DNA of 64,000 nucleotides from an uncultured Lysobacteraceae bacterium (GCA_946480825.1 CAMLLG010000005.1:1-64000); one strand, 5' to 3'. Shown: positions 11,206 to 20,403, counted from the stretch's first letter. Notes: a model not told the origin generated them from the letters alone. Made by a program: numbers and translations.

Positions 11206-12078
11206 TCAGTCGCCCACGACCCGCAGACCGAACACGAACGATGCCGTATCGACGTACTGCACGCTGCCGGTCACGTTCAGACGCACGGTGGTCGGGCTGG
11301 CGAAGAAATCGTCGGCCTGGGCAGGCGTCAGGCCATAGTTCTGCACCAGCGATTTGTGGCTGATGAAACCGGCCATGCAGACGGTGGAGTCGCGGCTGCG
11401 TTCCATCAGCATCACGCCGGGCTCGAGCGATTCCTGGAAACGTTCGCTCGACGTCATGCTGGTCATCAGTTGGCCGCCGAACGGCGCACCGGTAGTCGGA
11501 TCGATCAGCGCCGGATCGGCCAGCACGGGATTCTCGATGGTCAGCGTCGGGTTGTAGTACAGACGGCCGGTCACGCGCGATGCGGTCGGGTTGTGCCACG
11601 TGTAGTTCAGCACCGGCGAGAACCAATAGCAGAGGATCGAATTGCTGGCGTACTTCGGCAGGACGATCCGCGCCGCATCGTAGAAGGCGAAGCCCGTCGA
11701 CGCGCCGACCGTGGGATTGCGTTCCTGGCAGTATTCGTCCGGACCGACCGGCTTCGGGCAACCGCTCTGCACGCTGATGAAGGCGCTGGTGAGGCCCAGC
11801 CACTTCACGTCGCGGCCGAAGCTGTCGACGTCGTAGACCTCGTCCTCGGTCACCGGATAGATCGGCGGCGCGAGCTTGGTCGCGAACGGAGCGGAGGCGG
11901 CGGACGGCACGCGGGCGATCTTGCCGCCGGTGCGCTGGATGCCCGGGTAATTCTGGACATCGGCGGAAACGCCGCGAATGGCGTCGTCGCGGGTGAACAG
12001 ACCGCGCTGGGCGTAGGCGGTCACGGATGCGATGGCGGCGACGGCGATGGCCAGGCCGAGGATGTGCTTGCGCTGCAT
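11206..12078 (-). CDS. secreted protein of unknown family, paralogue 1
   Basis: A 290-residue protein with signal peptide MQRKHILGLAIAVAAIASVTAYA. GGAG lies 8 bases upstream of the ATG at 12078. It is the upstream copy of the tandem pair, 86 bp before its paralogue. The two are similar over their whole length and most alike in the last 180 residues (LCYWFSPVLN, TLTIENPVLxDPAL, PTTGAPFGGQ, PTTxRLNVTGS). Cysteine positions are conserved between the copies. No catalytic motif, lipobox or membrane anchor is visible. Function unknown. Confidence 0.8.
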   Translation of the reverse strand: MQRKHILGLAIAVAAIASVTAYAQRGLFTRDDAIRGVSADVQNYPGIQRTGGKIARVPSAASAPFATKLAPPIYPVTEDEVYDVDSFGRDVKWLGLTSAFISVQSGCPKPVGPDEYCQERNPTVGASTGFAFYDAARIVLPKYASNSILCYWFSPVLNYTWHNPTASRVTGRLYYNPTLTIENPVLADPALIDPTTGAPFGGQLMTSMTSSERFQESLEPGVMLMERSRDSTVCMAGFISHKSLVQNYGLTPAQADDFFASPTTVRLNVTGSVQYVDTASFVFGLRVVGD

Positions 12079-12164
12079 GGGGCGGACTCCGGAAGTGGTT
12101 GGCGACAGTCGGGGTGACAACCGGAGCAATACGCGGCGGCGGGGCCGGACAGGACAACCGCCGG

Positions 12165-13058
12165 TCAGGGCCGCTCCGCTTCCATGTGCACGCGTTCGCG
12201 GTGCAACAGGTACAGGCCGCTGAGGACGATGATCGCCGCGCCCACCCAAGTCACGCCGTCGGGCAGCACGTGCCACAGGCTGTAATCCAGGATCAGGCCC
12301 CAGAGCAGCGCGGTGTATTCCAGCGGCGCGATCGACGAGGCCTCGCCGTGGCGAAACGCTTCGGTCACCGTGTACTGGCCGAGCGCACCGGCGATGCCGA
12401 CGCCGACGATCAGCCAGAAATCCGTCCCGGCCACCGGCCGCCAGTCGGGCAGGGCCAGCGCCCCCGCGCCCACGGCGATGCAGGCGAGCAGCCAGACCAC
12501 CATCGCCTGGGTGCTGTCGGTGCGCGCCAGCACCCGCACGGTGATCGCCGAGACCGAATAGCCCAGCGCCGACAACAGCACCGCCAATCCGGCGAGCGTC
12601 ATCACGCCCTCGCCCGTGGGCCGCAGCACCACCATCACTCCGATGAAACCGACCGCGATCGCGATCCAGCGGCGCGGGCCGACCTTCTCGCCCAGCACCG
12701 GCACCGACAGCGCGGTGATCAGCAGCGGCGCGACGAAAAAGATGGTGTAGGCGGTCGACAGCGGCAGCGTGCGCAGCGCGTAGACGAACGCCGCCATCAT
12801 CAGCACGCCCATCGCGCCGCGCATCAGGTGCAACGACCAGCGCACGCGCAGCAATGTCATCGGCCCGACCGTGGCCAGCGCCCAGATCAGCACGAACGGC
12901 AGCGAGGACGCGCCGCGCAGCGCCGCGACCTGGAACGGTGGATAGTGGGCCGAAAGCGTCTTCAGGCCGGCGTCCATCAGCGAGAAGAACAGGACGGCGG
13001 CCAGCATGAGCAGGGCCGCGCGCCAGGAGCGGCGGCCGATGGGGGCGTGCGGGGACAT
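12165..13058 (-). CDS. EamA/DMT-family permease
   Basis: A 297-residue integral membrane protein with about ten hydrophobic helices in two EamA repeats, the usual DMT layout. The start at 13058 (MSPHAPIGRRSWRAALLML) was chosen because the upstream extension of this frame is antisense to the OmpA-like gene. Family members export amino acids, metabolites or drugs; the substrate here is unknown. It is divergent from the OmpA-like lipoprotein, with a 144-bp shared upstream region. Confidence 0.85.
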   Translation of the reverse strand: MSPHAPIGRRSWRAALLMLAAVLFFSLMDAGLKTLSAHYPPFQVAALRGASSLPFVLIWALATVGPMTLLRVRWSLHLMRGAMGVLMMAAFVYALRTLPLSTAYTIFFVAPLLITALSVPVLGEKVGPRRWIAIAVGFIGVMVVLRPTGEGVMTLAGLAVLLSALGYSVSAITVRVLARTDSTQAMVVWLLACIAVGAGALALPDWRPVAGTDFWLIVGVGIAGALGQYTVTEAFRHGEASSIAPLEYTALLWGLILDYSLWHVLPDGVTWVGAAIIVLSGLYLLHRERVHMEAERP

Positions 13059-13202
13059 CCGGCTAGGATGCAGGCTGCGGCCGGCGCAGGCCAGCCGTGC
13101 GCGCGGGACACCGAATCCCGCACCGCGACATGCCTGACCCGACGCGGGCGTTTCCGGCGTTTTACACTCCGTCCGCCCGACCTCACCCGGAGTGCTGCCG
13201 TG

Positions 13203-14264
13203 ATGCCAGTCGTTTCCCGTGCGCTGCCCCTCGCCTGCCTGCTGATCGGCACCCTGTGGCTCTCCGCCTGCCAACGCGACGCGCCCGCGGACACCGCGCC
13301 CGCCGTCGCCGCGCCGTCGCCGACGACGCCCGCGCCCGTCGAACCCGCCCCCACGCCCGCGCCCGCTGCCACGGCCGCGACCGCACCTGCCGAATTCGAC
13401 CCCGCCAGCGTGCCCGAAAGCACCGCGACCCTGCCGCCACCGCCCTTTTTCCAGCTTCCAGAAGGGCTGGAAAGCACCTATGCCGACAAAGACAAGATCG
13501 TGAACTTCGACCGTCAATTCTTCATCGCCGGAAACACGATCGTCGCGATGGAAGGCAAGATTCATCGCGAACGCTTCAACATCGCCACCGGGCCGCGGAC
13601 CTACACCGACATCGAGTTCCGGCGCAACTACGAGAATGCGATCCAGGCACTGGGCGGAAAGAAGATCAACACGACCCAGTACACGTACGAGCTGATGGAT
13701 CCCGCCGGCGGCCGCCATGCGCTGGAAAAGAACAACTACGGCGCGCCGATGAGCCCGGACACGCCGCACGACATCTATCTGCTTCGCCAGGGCGGCAAGG
13801 AATGGTGGATCGACATCAGCACCGGCTCGTTCCCGCTGCACGGCTACGTGGTCGTGCTCGAACGCGAAGGCATGAAACAGTCGGTCGCGCTGCTCGACGC
13901 CGCAGCGATGAAGAAGGAAATCGACGCCAAGGGCCGGGTCGCGCTGTACATCAACTTCGACGTGGACAAGGCCACCCTGCGCCCCGACGCGCAACCGATC
14001 CTCGCCGAGATCGACAAACTGCTGCAGGCCGATCCGGCGCTGAAGCTGTCGATCGAGGGCCATACCGACAACACCGGCGCCGCCGCGCACAACCAGACCC
14101 TGTCCGCCGCCCGCGCGCGCAGCGTGCTCGGCGCCCTGGTCGGCCTGGGCGTCGATCCCGCGCGCCTGCAGTCCAGGGGCTTCGGCCAGGACAAACCGCT
14201 GGCCGACAACGCCAGCGAAGACGGCCGCATGAAGAACCGCCGGGTGGAGTTGGTGAAGATCTGA
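13203..14264 (+). CDS. OmpA-family lipoprotein
   Basis: A 353-residue protein with a lipoprotein signal whose lipobox is LSAC (Cys23), then a 55-residue Pro/Ala/Thr linker, a central domain of about 180 residues, and a C-terminal OmpA/MotB peptidoglycan-binding domain (YINFDVDKATLRPDAQP...SIEGHTDNTG...KNRRVELVKI). The central part resembles DUF4892-like regions only loosely. Likely an outer-membrane lipoprotein anchored to peptidoglycan. A GTG at 13200 with GGAG 7 bases upstream is an equally good start. A TACACT box at 13163-13168 may be its -10 element. Confidence 0.85.
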   Translation: MPVVSRALPLACLLIGTLWLSACQRDAPADTAPAVAAPSPTTPAPVEPAPTPAPAATAATAPAEFDPASVPESTATLPPPPFFQLPEGLESTYADKDKIVNFDRQFFIAGNTIVAMEGKIHRERFNIATGPRTYTDIEFRRNYENAIQALGGKKINTTQYTYELMDPAGGRHALEKNNYGAPMSPDTPHDIYLLRQGGKEWWIDISTGSFPLHGYVVVLEREGMKQSVALLDAAAMKKEIDAKGRVALYINFDVDKATLRPDAQPILAEIDKLLQADPALKLSIEGHTDNTGAAAHNQTLSAARARSVLGALVGLGVDPARLQSRGFGQDKPLADNASEDGRMKNRRVELVKI

Positions 14265-14421
14265 CGCCGGGAGGCCCCGGTCGCCGTTCTGGTCATTCCA
14301 GTGAGCGGAAATGCGCCGAGTCGATTCGATCGGCGCTCGCAGGAGCGGATACGCGTAATGGCAGGCCAAGGCCCGCCCTGCGATCGGTTAACCTAGGCGC
14401 CCCATCCGTTGCAACGCCGCC

Positions 14422-14904
14422 ATGCCCTCCTTCGATATCGTCTCCGAAGTCGACACCCACGAACTGACCAACGCCGTCGACCAGGCCAACCGCGAACTCT
14501 CCACACGCTTCGACTTCAAGGGCGTGGAAGCGACCTTCGTGCTGGAAGACGCGCTGGTCACGCAATCGGCGCCGAGCGAATTCCAGCTCAAGCAGATGAC
14601 CGACATCCTGCGAGCGCGGCTGATCGCCCGCGGCATCGACGCGCGCTGCCTCGACTTCGGCGACATCGAAACCAACCTCGCCGGCAGCCGGCAGAAGATC
14701 ACGGTCAAACAGGGCATCGAACGCGAACTGGCAAAGAAGATCCAGGCCGCGCTCAAGGACGCCAAACTCAAGGTCGACTCGCAGATCAACGGCGACAAGC
14801 TGCGCGTCAACGGCAAGAAGCGCGACGACCTGCAGGCCGCCATCGCCCTGCTCCGCGGCATGACCTTCGAACGGCCGCTGCAGTTCGACAATTTCCGCGA
14901 CTGA
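14422..14904 (+). CDS. yajQ: YajQ-family nucleotide-binding protein
   Basis: A 160-residue protein starting MPSFDIVSEVDTHELTNAVDQ and ending in QFDNFRD, both diagnostic of YajQ. It has the two-ferredoxin-fold layout with the ELSTRFDFKGVEATF and LRVNGKKRDDLQ motifs. In Xanthomonas campestris the homologue binds cyclic di-GMP and acts with a LysR-type regulator on virulence genes; that role is knowledge of the family, not shown here. It is followed 5 bp later by the DUF1415 gene. Confidence 0.94.
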   Translation: MPSFDIVSEVDTHELTNAVDQANRELSTRFDFKGVEATFVLEDALVTQSAPSEFQLKQMTDILRARLIARGIDARCLDFGDIETNLAGSRQKITVKQGIERELAKKIQAALKDAKLKVDSQINGDKLRVNGKKRDDLQAAIALLRGMTFERPLQFDNFRD

Positions 14905-14909
14905 TCGCG

Positions 14910-15473
14910 ATGCGCGACGCCGTCGACCAGGCACCGGAAGCCCCCGAACTCGCCGCCACCCGCCGCTGGCTGGAACGCGCGGTGATCGGGCTGAATCTCT
15001 GCCCGTTCGCGAAGGCGGTCCATGTCAAACGACAGGTGCGCTTCGTGCTCAGCGACGCCGAACTCGAAGACGATCTGCTGGAAGAACTCGGCGAAGAGCT
15101 GCTGCGCCTGCGCGACACGCCGGCGGAAGAAGTCGATACCACCCTGCTGGTGCATCCGCGGGTGCTGACCGACTTCCTCGATTACAACGATTTCCTCGAC
15201 CGCGTCGACGCGCTGATCGAAGCGCTCGAACTCGACGGCGTGCTGCAGGTGGCGAGCTTCCATCCCGATTACCGATTCGCCGACGCCGATCCCGACGACC
15301 CGGGCAACTGCACCAATCGCGCGCCCTGGCCGACCCTGCATCTGCTGCGCGAAGACAGCATCGACCGCGCGGTCGCCGCGTATCCGGATGCCGATGTCAT
15401 CGTCGAGCGCAATCTGCGGACGATGGAAACGCTGGGCATCGATGGATTCCGTCGACTGCTGGACGCGGGCTGA
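14910..15473 (+). CDS. DUF1415 family protein
   Basis: A 187-residue protein with the family hallmark WLERAVIGLNLCPFAKAV near the N-terminus and the later motifs DYNDFLDRVDALIE, LQVASFHPDYRFADADPDDPGN and NRAPWPTLHLLRE. The CPFA cysteine and conserved acidic residues suggest an enzyme, but the function is unknown. It starts 5 bp after yajQ without its own ribosome site, so translation is probably coupled. Confidence 0.88.
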   Translation: MRDAVDQAPEAPELAATRRWLERAVIGLNLCPFAKAVHVKRQVRFVLSDAELEDDLLEELGEELLRLRDTPAEEVDTTLLVHPRVLTDFLDYNDFLDRVDALIEALELDGVLQVASFHPDYRFADADPDDPGNCTNRAPWPTLHLLREDSIDRAVAAYPDADVIVERNLRTMETLGIDGFRRLLDAG

Positions 15474-15501
15474 GCGCGCGACCCGGCGCCACCAGAAGCC
15501 T

Positions 15502-16011
15502 TCAGCGCAAGCGTTGCGGCAGACTGCAGGCGCTGTAGAAGACCTCGCAATCGTCGGTCTTCGCGCTGCATTGATCCAACGCAACCCGGGAGGCGAGTTC
15601 GATCGACGCTGCGCTTCTCACGACGTAGCCGCTCGTGCCCCATGCCACGACTGCGCATTGGTCGTGGTAGGAAAACACTTCGCAGTCCATGCCGCCACCG
15701 GTGGCGCGGCACTGTCTCATGGCGAGCGACTCCGCCTTGCGGCGGTTGCGCTGATCGGTCGTCGCGCCCACTCCGCCACCACTGGCTGTGGAGCCGATGG
15801 CGATGGCCCCCCAGCGACTGACCCACTGCGGTTCGGAAGCGCTCGGCGGTTCCGGCTCGTCGGGCCTGCCGTAGTCGGGAATCGGCACGCAATCGCCCAT
15901 GCCCTGGGGCGGTACCCGCCAGGGCTCGTAGCCGGCAGGGCAACCGTTCTCGGCATGTGTCGCCGTACTCAATCCGATCAACAGGAAGAAGCACCATGCT
16001 CGTCGCGTCAT
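15502..16011 (-). CDS. DUF4189-domain secreted protein
   Basis: A 169-residue protein with signal peptide MTRRAWCFFLLIGLSTATHA and a C-terminal DUF4189 domain of about 100 residues (WGAIAIG start, MRQCRATGGG, CEVFSYHDQCAVVAWG, ALDQC...CEVFYSAC), rich in cysteines. The start at 16011 has GGAG 9 bases upstream. DUF4189 proteins in xanthomonads often occur beside VirB6-like genes, as here (75 bp downstream of virB6). This suggests a secretion or immunity-type partner, but no activity is demonstrated. Confidence 0.78.
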   Translation of the reverse strand: MTRRAWCFFLLIGLSTATHAENGCPAGYEPWRVPPQGMGDCVPIPDYGRPDEPEPPSASEPQWVSRWGAIAIGSTASGGGVGATTDQRNRRKAESLAMRQCRATGGGMDCEVFSYHDQCAVVAWGTSGYVVRSAASIELASRVALDQCSAKTDDCEVFYSACSLPQRLR

Positions 16012-16086
16012 CTCTTCATCCTCCGCCGCATCGACGGCATGTCGGTGACCTTGAAACACGTGCGGAAACGGGGGCGGAGGATGCAT

Positions 16087-17286
16087 TCATTCCTTGCCTC
16101 GCCGTTTATCGGCATCCGTCTTGATCTCATCGCTTGCCGGCGAATGGAGCCTGGGCGATGTCGCCGGATTATGGGCACCAGGATGGGGTTTCGCCATATC
16201 GCGAAATGAGCGCCCGTCTTCCACCGTGCTCGTCGGCGCATATCGATGCGATTCATGGTCGACGCGCCGATGCGATTCCGCATGATGACGACCGCCTGCG
16301 GCGGCACCTCTGAAACCGCCGTGCGGGATGAAGGCATTGGACGGATTGAACTGCCCCAGCGTGCCCTGGAAGAACGACGCGGCCATCGGCGGCACGGTCA
16401 CGATCAGCATGGTCATCACCAGCCCCAGCCCGCCCTGCTGCAGCGCCATGCTGCTGATGCCCTCGGTGCGTGTACCCAGGAAATTTCCGACCCAGAACGA
16501 GGCCGCCACCGCCAGCACCACGTCCAGGGCGAGACTGACCATCACGCTCAGCACGCCCAGCGAGAACATCGTGCCGATGCCGAACAACAACCATTTGCTG
16601 AAGAGCTGCTTGGTGGCGTCAAACAACAGGCACAGGATGAAGATCGGCCCGAGCCCCACGAACAGCGCGATCGCGATCCGGTTGAGCATCAGCAGGGTGC
16701 CGCCGATCAGTGCGGGACCGGCGATGCCCACGCCGGTGAACACCTGAGCGCGCGTCTTGGCGGCCGCGACCGTCGCGTCGCCGTTGATCTGCAGCGCGTC
16801 GATGCTGAGCATCGCCAACTGCATGTAGCCCAGGCTCTTGTCGATCGCGCTGTAAGGATCGTCTTCGCGCTCGCCGGTGACGGTCTGGTAGATGACCTCG
16901 GTCATGCCGTCGGCCATCGTCGTCACCACCGAAGAGCCGCCCGCGGCCACCGTGGTCGCCGCCGCCACGATCAGGGTCGCGCGCAGCGAATCCATCACCA
17001 GCGCCATCATCGACTCCTGGCTTTTGCCGGTGAGAATGCGGATTCCCTTGAACAGGATCCACAGCGTCATCAGCGTGAGCGCGACCGCGCCCGCCAGCGA
17101 CATCGTTCGACCGATGAAGCCTTCCATGAACCGGTCGATCCGGTAATTGACGAATTCCTTGATTTCGTAGAAGAAGAAAAGATTGCCCAGATCGGCGATC
17201 GTGCTCGCCATCGGGCGCATGCCGGCCCACGCGCCTTCGGCGCCGAACGCAGCGTCCATCATCATCCGCATCGTCTCGCTGTCCAT
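16087..17286 (-). CDS. type IV secretion VirB6/TrbL-like membrane protein
   Basis: A 399-residue polytopic membrane protein. The N-terminal part contains FFFYEIKEFVNYRIDRFMEGFIGR before the first helix, then about six membrane segments between residues 50 and 310, and a hydrophilic His/Pro-rich tail of about 85 residues. This matches VirB6/TrbL inner-membrane channel proteins. The start at 17286 is preceded by AAGGA. It lies between a VirB5-like gene and a DUF4189 gene on the same strand. No ATPases (VirB4/B11/D4) or core proteins are nearby, so it is an orphan cassette. Confidence 0.8.
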   Translation of the reverse strand: MDSETMRMMMDAAFGAEGAWAGMRPMASTIADLGNLFFFYEIKEFVNYRIDRFMEGFIGRTMSLAGAVALTLMTLWILFKGIRILTGKSQESMMALVMDSLRATLIVAAATTVAAGGSSVVTTMADGMTEVIYQTVTGEREDDPYSAIDKSLGYMQLAMLSIDALQINGDATVAAAKTRAQVFTGVGIAGPALIGGTLLMLNRIAIALFVGLGPIFILCLLFDATKQLFSKWLLFGIGTMFSLGVLSVMVSLALDVVLAVAASFWVGNFLGTRTEGISSMALQQGGLGLVMTMLIVTVPPMAASFFQGTLGQFNPSNAFIPHGGFRGAAAGGRHHAESHRRVDHESHRYAPTSTVEDGRSFRDMAKPHPGAHNPATSPRLHSPASDEIKTDADKRRGKE

Positions 17287-17361
17287 CCTGTTTCCTTCTT
17301 CACGCACGGATCGATCCGCGGCGATCTTCGACGCGGCCGGACAGACGCGCCGTCCCCGCCA

Positions 17362-18111
17362 TCAAGGGTCTCGACGCGCGCGCAGGGTGCGCCGCAAGAC
17401 CTCGCCCTGCACGACCGCGCTGAACACATCGGGCTGTTTGCCCTTCAGCGCCCGCTCGGTCAGGCGGATCTGGAACCGGTTGAGCGATGCGATGTAGTTG
17501 TCGTAGGCGACGATCATGGCGCTCCAGCGATCATGATCCATCTTCGTGCTTTTCTCGTAGCGCTGCAGATCGAAATCGATCGATTGCAGGCGGCCCTGTT
17601 CGGTGCCGACCCCGTCGCGCGCGAGATCGATCCGGCTGAGGGCCTGCTGACGCAGGCGCATGTTGTTGAGAAAGCGCACGGTCTCGTTGTACTTCATGTT
17701 CTCGGCCTTGACGATGCGTTTGCAGATCAGCAACTGCTGTTCGATGATCTCGGCATCCGCGCTCGGCCGGAAGAATTCGGTGATCTCGCCGATCACGCCG
17801 CCGTCGCCCCTGCGGCAGGCTTCCTCCACGCCGTATTCCGGAGGTACCTCGGGGAACGTCTCGTTCATCGCGGTCGGCGCGAACTCCATTCCGCGCAGGC
17901 GGATCAGTTGCTGCTGGTAATGCATGGCGGTCTCGCGCCAGCGCGCCAACTGTTGTCTGAACTCCGCGAGATGCCTCGCGGTCTGGATCGGATCGTGCAC
18001 GATTCCGCCCAGCGCATGCGCCGGGCCGGCCGCGATGCCGGTAGCCAGCGCAAGCGCAAGGACGACACCGGCGACGGCGGGCCTGGCGGAGAAGGTTCGA
18101 TCGACTCGCAT
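17362..18111 (-). CDS. type IV secretion VirB5/TrbJ-like periplasmic protein
   Basis: A 249-residue protein with a signal peptide ending in GPAHA, then GGIVHDPIQTARHLAEFRQQLARWRET, the typical VirB5/TrbJ start (ivDPxx...NLxQa). The remainder is largely helical, with predicted coiled-coil stretches. Such proteins sit at the T4SS pilus tip or in the periplasm. The start at 18111 has GGGAG 5 bases upstream. It is the first gene of a three-gene set with the VirB6-like and DUF4189 genes. Confidence 0.72.
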   Translation of the reverse strand: MRVDRTFSARPAVAGVVLALALATGIAAGPAHALGGIVHDPIQTARHLAEFRQQLARWRETAMHYQQQLIRLRGMEFAPTAMNETFPEVPPEYGVEEACRRGDGGVIGEITEFFRPSADAEIIEQQLLICKRIVKAENMKYNETVRFLNNMRLRQQALSRIDLARDGVGTEQGRLQSIDFDLQRYEKSTKMDHDRWSAMIVAYDNYIASLNRFQIRLTERALKGKQPDVFSAVVQGEVLRRTLRARRDP

Positions 18112-18496
18112 GGGCACTCCCGAGACGTGGGCGGAGGGGACATCGATGCTCGACTGCGTCCCCGCGTGGCGCCATGCGGCCATCGCTTCGGCGTGTCCGA
18201 CGCGTCGCGTCCATGCGCGCATCGTCGATCCATGCTTCGGTCGATCGGCAGGTGTCGCTCGATCAGGTCGAGCGACGAGGCGGTCGGGGGCCCGCACACT
18301 CTCCGGCGGAGAATGCGGCTTCAGTTCACAACCAGCCGCCCCGCGCGGGCCAGCTGTCATTTCTGACAGTCTCCCACAGGCGACTTTTCTGAACGAACGC
18401 GCCGTTTTTTCGAGACGTCCATCGCTGAACACGCGCGCGATTCACGGCGATGCGCGGCCGAATCCGACGGCTCGTCATCGCCCCGTCATCGATCTG
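18112..18496. other. 385-bp non-coding gap with a 16-bp inverted repeat
   Basis: The gap lies upstream of the VirB5-like gene and downstream of the rsuA-like gene. CTGTCA TTTC TGACAG at 18354-18369 is a perfect inverted repeat and could be a regulator site, about 240 bp before the VirB5-like start. No promoter, RNA gene or ORF in it was convincing. Confidence 0.4.
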
Positions 18497-19222
18497 TCAC
18501 GATCGATGCGGCGTGGCGAATAGGCGCGCGACGTCGGCATCGTCCAGTGCGCGCCATTGACCGGCGTCGAGACCGTCGAGGGCCAGGCCGCCGACCGAGA
18601 CCCGATGCAGGGCCTCGACATGATTGCCGACCGCCGCGAACATCCGCCGCACCTGGTGATAGCGGCCTTCGTGCAGCGTCAGACGCACGCGCTGCGGATC
18701 GAGCGTTTCCAGCTCCGCGGGCAGCAGCGGTTTCTGTTCGGATTCGAGCATCAGCGTGCCGCTGGCGAACAGCGCGGCTTCGTCGCCGCGCATCGGCTGC
18801 GACAACATCGCCTCGTAGACCTTCGGAATTCCCGACTTCGGCGAAATGATCCGGTGCAGCAGCGCGCCGTCGTCGGTCAACAGCAGCAGACCGCTGGTGT
18901 CGCGATCGAGCCGGCCCACGGTCGACAGCACCGGATCGCGCAGACGGAAGCGCGGCGGCAGCAGATCGTAGATCAAGCGCCCCTGATCCTTTGTCGAACA
19001 GGTGTAACCCGCCGGTTTGTGCAACATCAGCAGCAGGCCCGGCGGCGGGTCCAGCGGTTCGCCGTCGACGCGCACGGCATCGTGAGTCGCATGCACGCCG
19101 AGTTCGTCGTCGGCATACAGCACCTCGCCGTCGGCATCGGTGATGCGACCTTCGCGGAACAGCGCGGTCACCTGCTTGCGGCTGCCGTAACCGAGATTCG
19201 CGATGAGCCTGAGCAGTTTCAA
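18497..19222 (-). CDS. rRNA pseudouridine synthase, RsuA/RluB/E/F family
   Basis: A 241-residue enzyme that isomerises a uridine of ribosomal RNA. The N-terminal S4-like region (MKLLRLIANLGYGSRKQVTALFREGRI) binds RNA. The catalytic aspartate lies in GRLDRDTSGLLLLT, and LHKPAGYTCST and EGRYHQVRRMF are further family motifs. Length and motifs fit RsuA (16S rRNA U516) best, but RluB/E/F-type specificity cannot be excluded. It ends a small minus-strand group with the methyltransferase gene 24 bp upstream. Confidence 0.88.
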   Translation of the reverse strand: MKLLRLIANLGYGSRKQVTALFREGRITDADGEVLYADDELGVHATHDAVRVDGEPLDPPPGLLLMLHKPAGYTCSTKDQGRLIYDLLPPRFRLRDPVLSTVGRLDRDTSGLLLLTDDGALLHRIISPKSGIPKVYEAMLSQPMRGDEAALFASGTLMLESEQKPLLPAELETLDPQRVRLTLHEGRYHQVRRMFAAVGNHVEALHRVSVGGLALDGLDAGQWRALDDADVARLFATPHRS

Positions 19223-19246
19223 AACGTCACCTTCATGATTTCACCT

Positions 19247-20299
19247 TCATGCCTTCACCGCTTCGATGATCTTGAAGCCGTTCGCCTGCGCCACCGTGCG
19301 CACCGTGGCGAAGCGCGCATCCAGTACCTGTTCGTACGGCAGATGGCGGTTGGCGACCAGCCAGAGACATCCGCCGGGGTTCAGCGCATCGGCCGCGGCG
19401 GCGATGAACGCACGACCGATGTCCGGACGTTCGGCGCGGCCCTGCGCATGGAACGGCGGATTGGTCACGATGACGTCGTAGCGCTGCGACAGCCCGGCGG
19501 CGACATCGTGCCAGTGGAAGCCGAGCGGCACGCGTGCGGCGAAGGCGTCGAGATTGCGTTTCGCCAGCGCCAGCGCGCGCGCTTCGGCCTCGTACAGATC
19601 CAGCGACGCGATGCCGGGGCAGCGCTGCAGCAATTCGACCGAGAGATAGCCGTAACCGCAACCGAGGTCTGCGGCACGGCCGCGGAGATGCGCCGGAAGA
19701 TGCGCCGCGAGCAGTGCGGACGCCGCGTCGATGCGATCCCACGCGAACACGCCGGGGCGGCTGACGAAGCGTCCGTCGAGAATGGACCTCGGCGCATCCA
19801 GCGCCCGCCATGCGGCGAGCAGCGCCGCATCGGTGGTTGCCGCGTGGACCGTCGTCCAGAACACGCGGCAATGCTGCTTCGACAGACTGCCGGACAGACC
19901 GGCGAGCGCCTTCAGATCGGCTTCGCCGGATTTCGCGCCTTCGTCGTTCGGCATGCAGGCGACCACCACGCCGCCCGGCGCGCACGCCGCGACCGCGCGG
20001 GCGAACAGTGCGCGCGCTTCCTCGCGCTGCCGCGGCGGCAACAGCAACACCAGCGGATGCGAGGCGTCGTCATCGATGGTTTCGGGATCGCGGACGGTCC
20101 AGCCGGAACGCATCAGCGCATCGGCCTCCGGTTTGAAGCTCTGCTCGCAGACCAGTCCGTGGCGCGCGGCTTCGCGCAGCGGCCAGCCATCGCGCGCGCG
20201 CAGGAACGGCACCGTTCCCGCACGCGGCCACGCCAGCGCACCCGTGGCGAAAGGCAGGCACAGAACTTCGAGCGCGGGGTCGCCGCGGTCAGCGGCCAT
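19247..20299 (-). CDS. RsmC/RlmG-like class I methyltransferase
   Basis: A 350-residue protein with two tandem methyltransferase-like halves, as in RsmC (16S G1207) and RlmG (23S G1835). The C-terminal half holds the SAM-binding site AADLGCGYGYLSV and the substrate motif NPPFHAQGR typical of N2-guanine methyltransferases. The N-terminal half is degenerate. I chose the start at 20299 (MAADRGDPALE); an ATG 33 bases upstream is also possible, and neither has a clear ribosome site. Its position next to another rRNA-modifying enzyme supports an rRNA role. Confidence 0.85.
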   Translation of the reverse strand: MAADRGDPALEVLCLPFATGALAWPRAGTVPFLRARDGWPLREAARHGLVCEQSFKPEADALMRSGWTVRDPETIDDDASHPLVLLLPPRQREEARALFARAVAACAPGGVVVACMPNDEGAKSGEADLKALAGLSGSLSKQHCRVFWTTVHAATTDAALLAAWRALDAPRSILDGRFVSRPGVFAWDRIDAASALLAAHLPAHLRGRAADLGCGYGYLSVELLQRCPGIASLDLYEAEARALALAKRNLDAFAARVPLGFHWHDVAAGLSQRYDVIVTNPPFHAQGRAERPDIGRAFIAAAADALNPGGCLWLVANRHLPYEQVLDARFATVRTVAQANGFKIIEAVKA

Positions 20300-20403
20300 G
20301 GCGGAGATCGGATTCGGCGGGCATCGGCGCATTTTAACCGGCCGCTGTGAGGTTTCCCGCCCCGGCGCGAATCATGTGAGCATCCCCGACAAGACCCGCC
20401 GAC

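Noticed and set aside
12027..13202. In-frame upstream extension of the OmpA-like lipoprotein to a 745-codon ORF.
   Set aside because: The extension is antisense to the EamA permease and the lipoprotein signal begins at 13203, so the start is internal.
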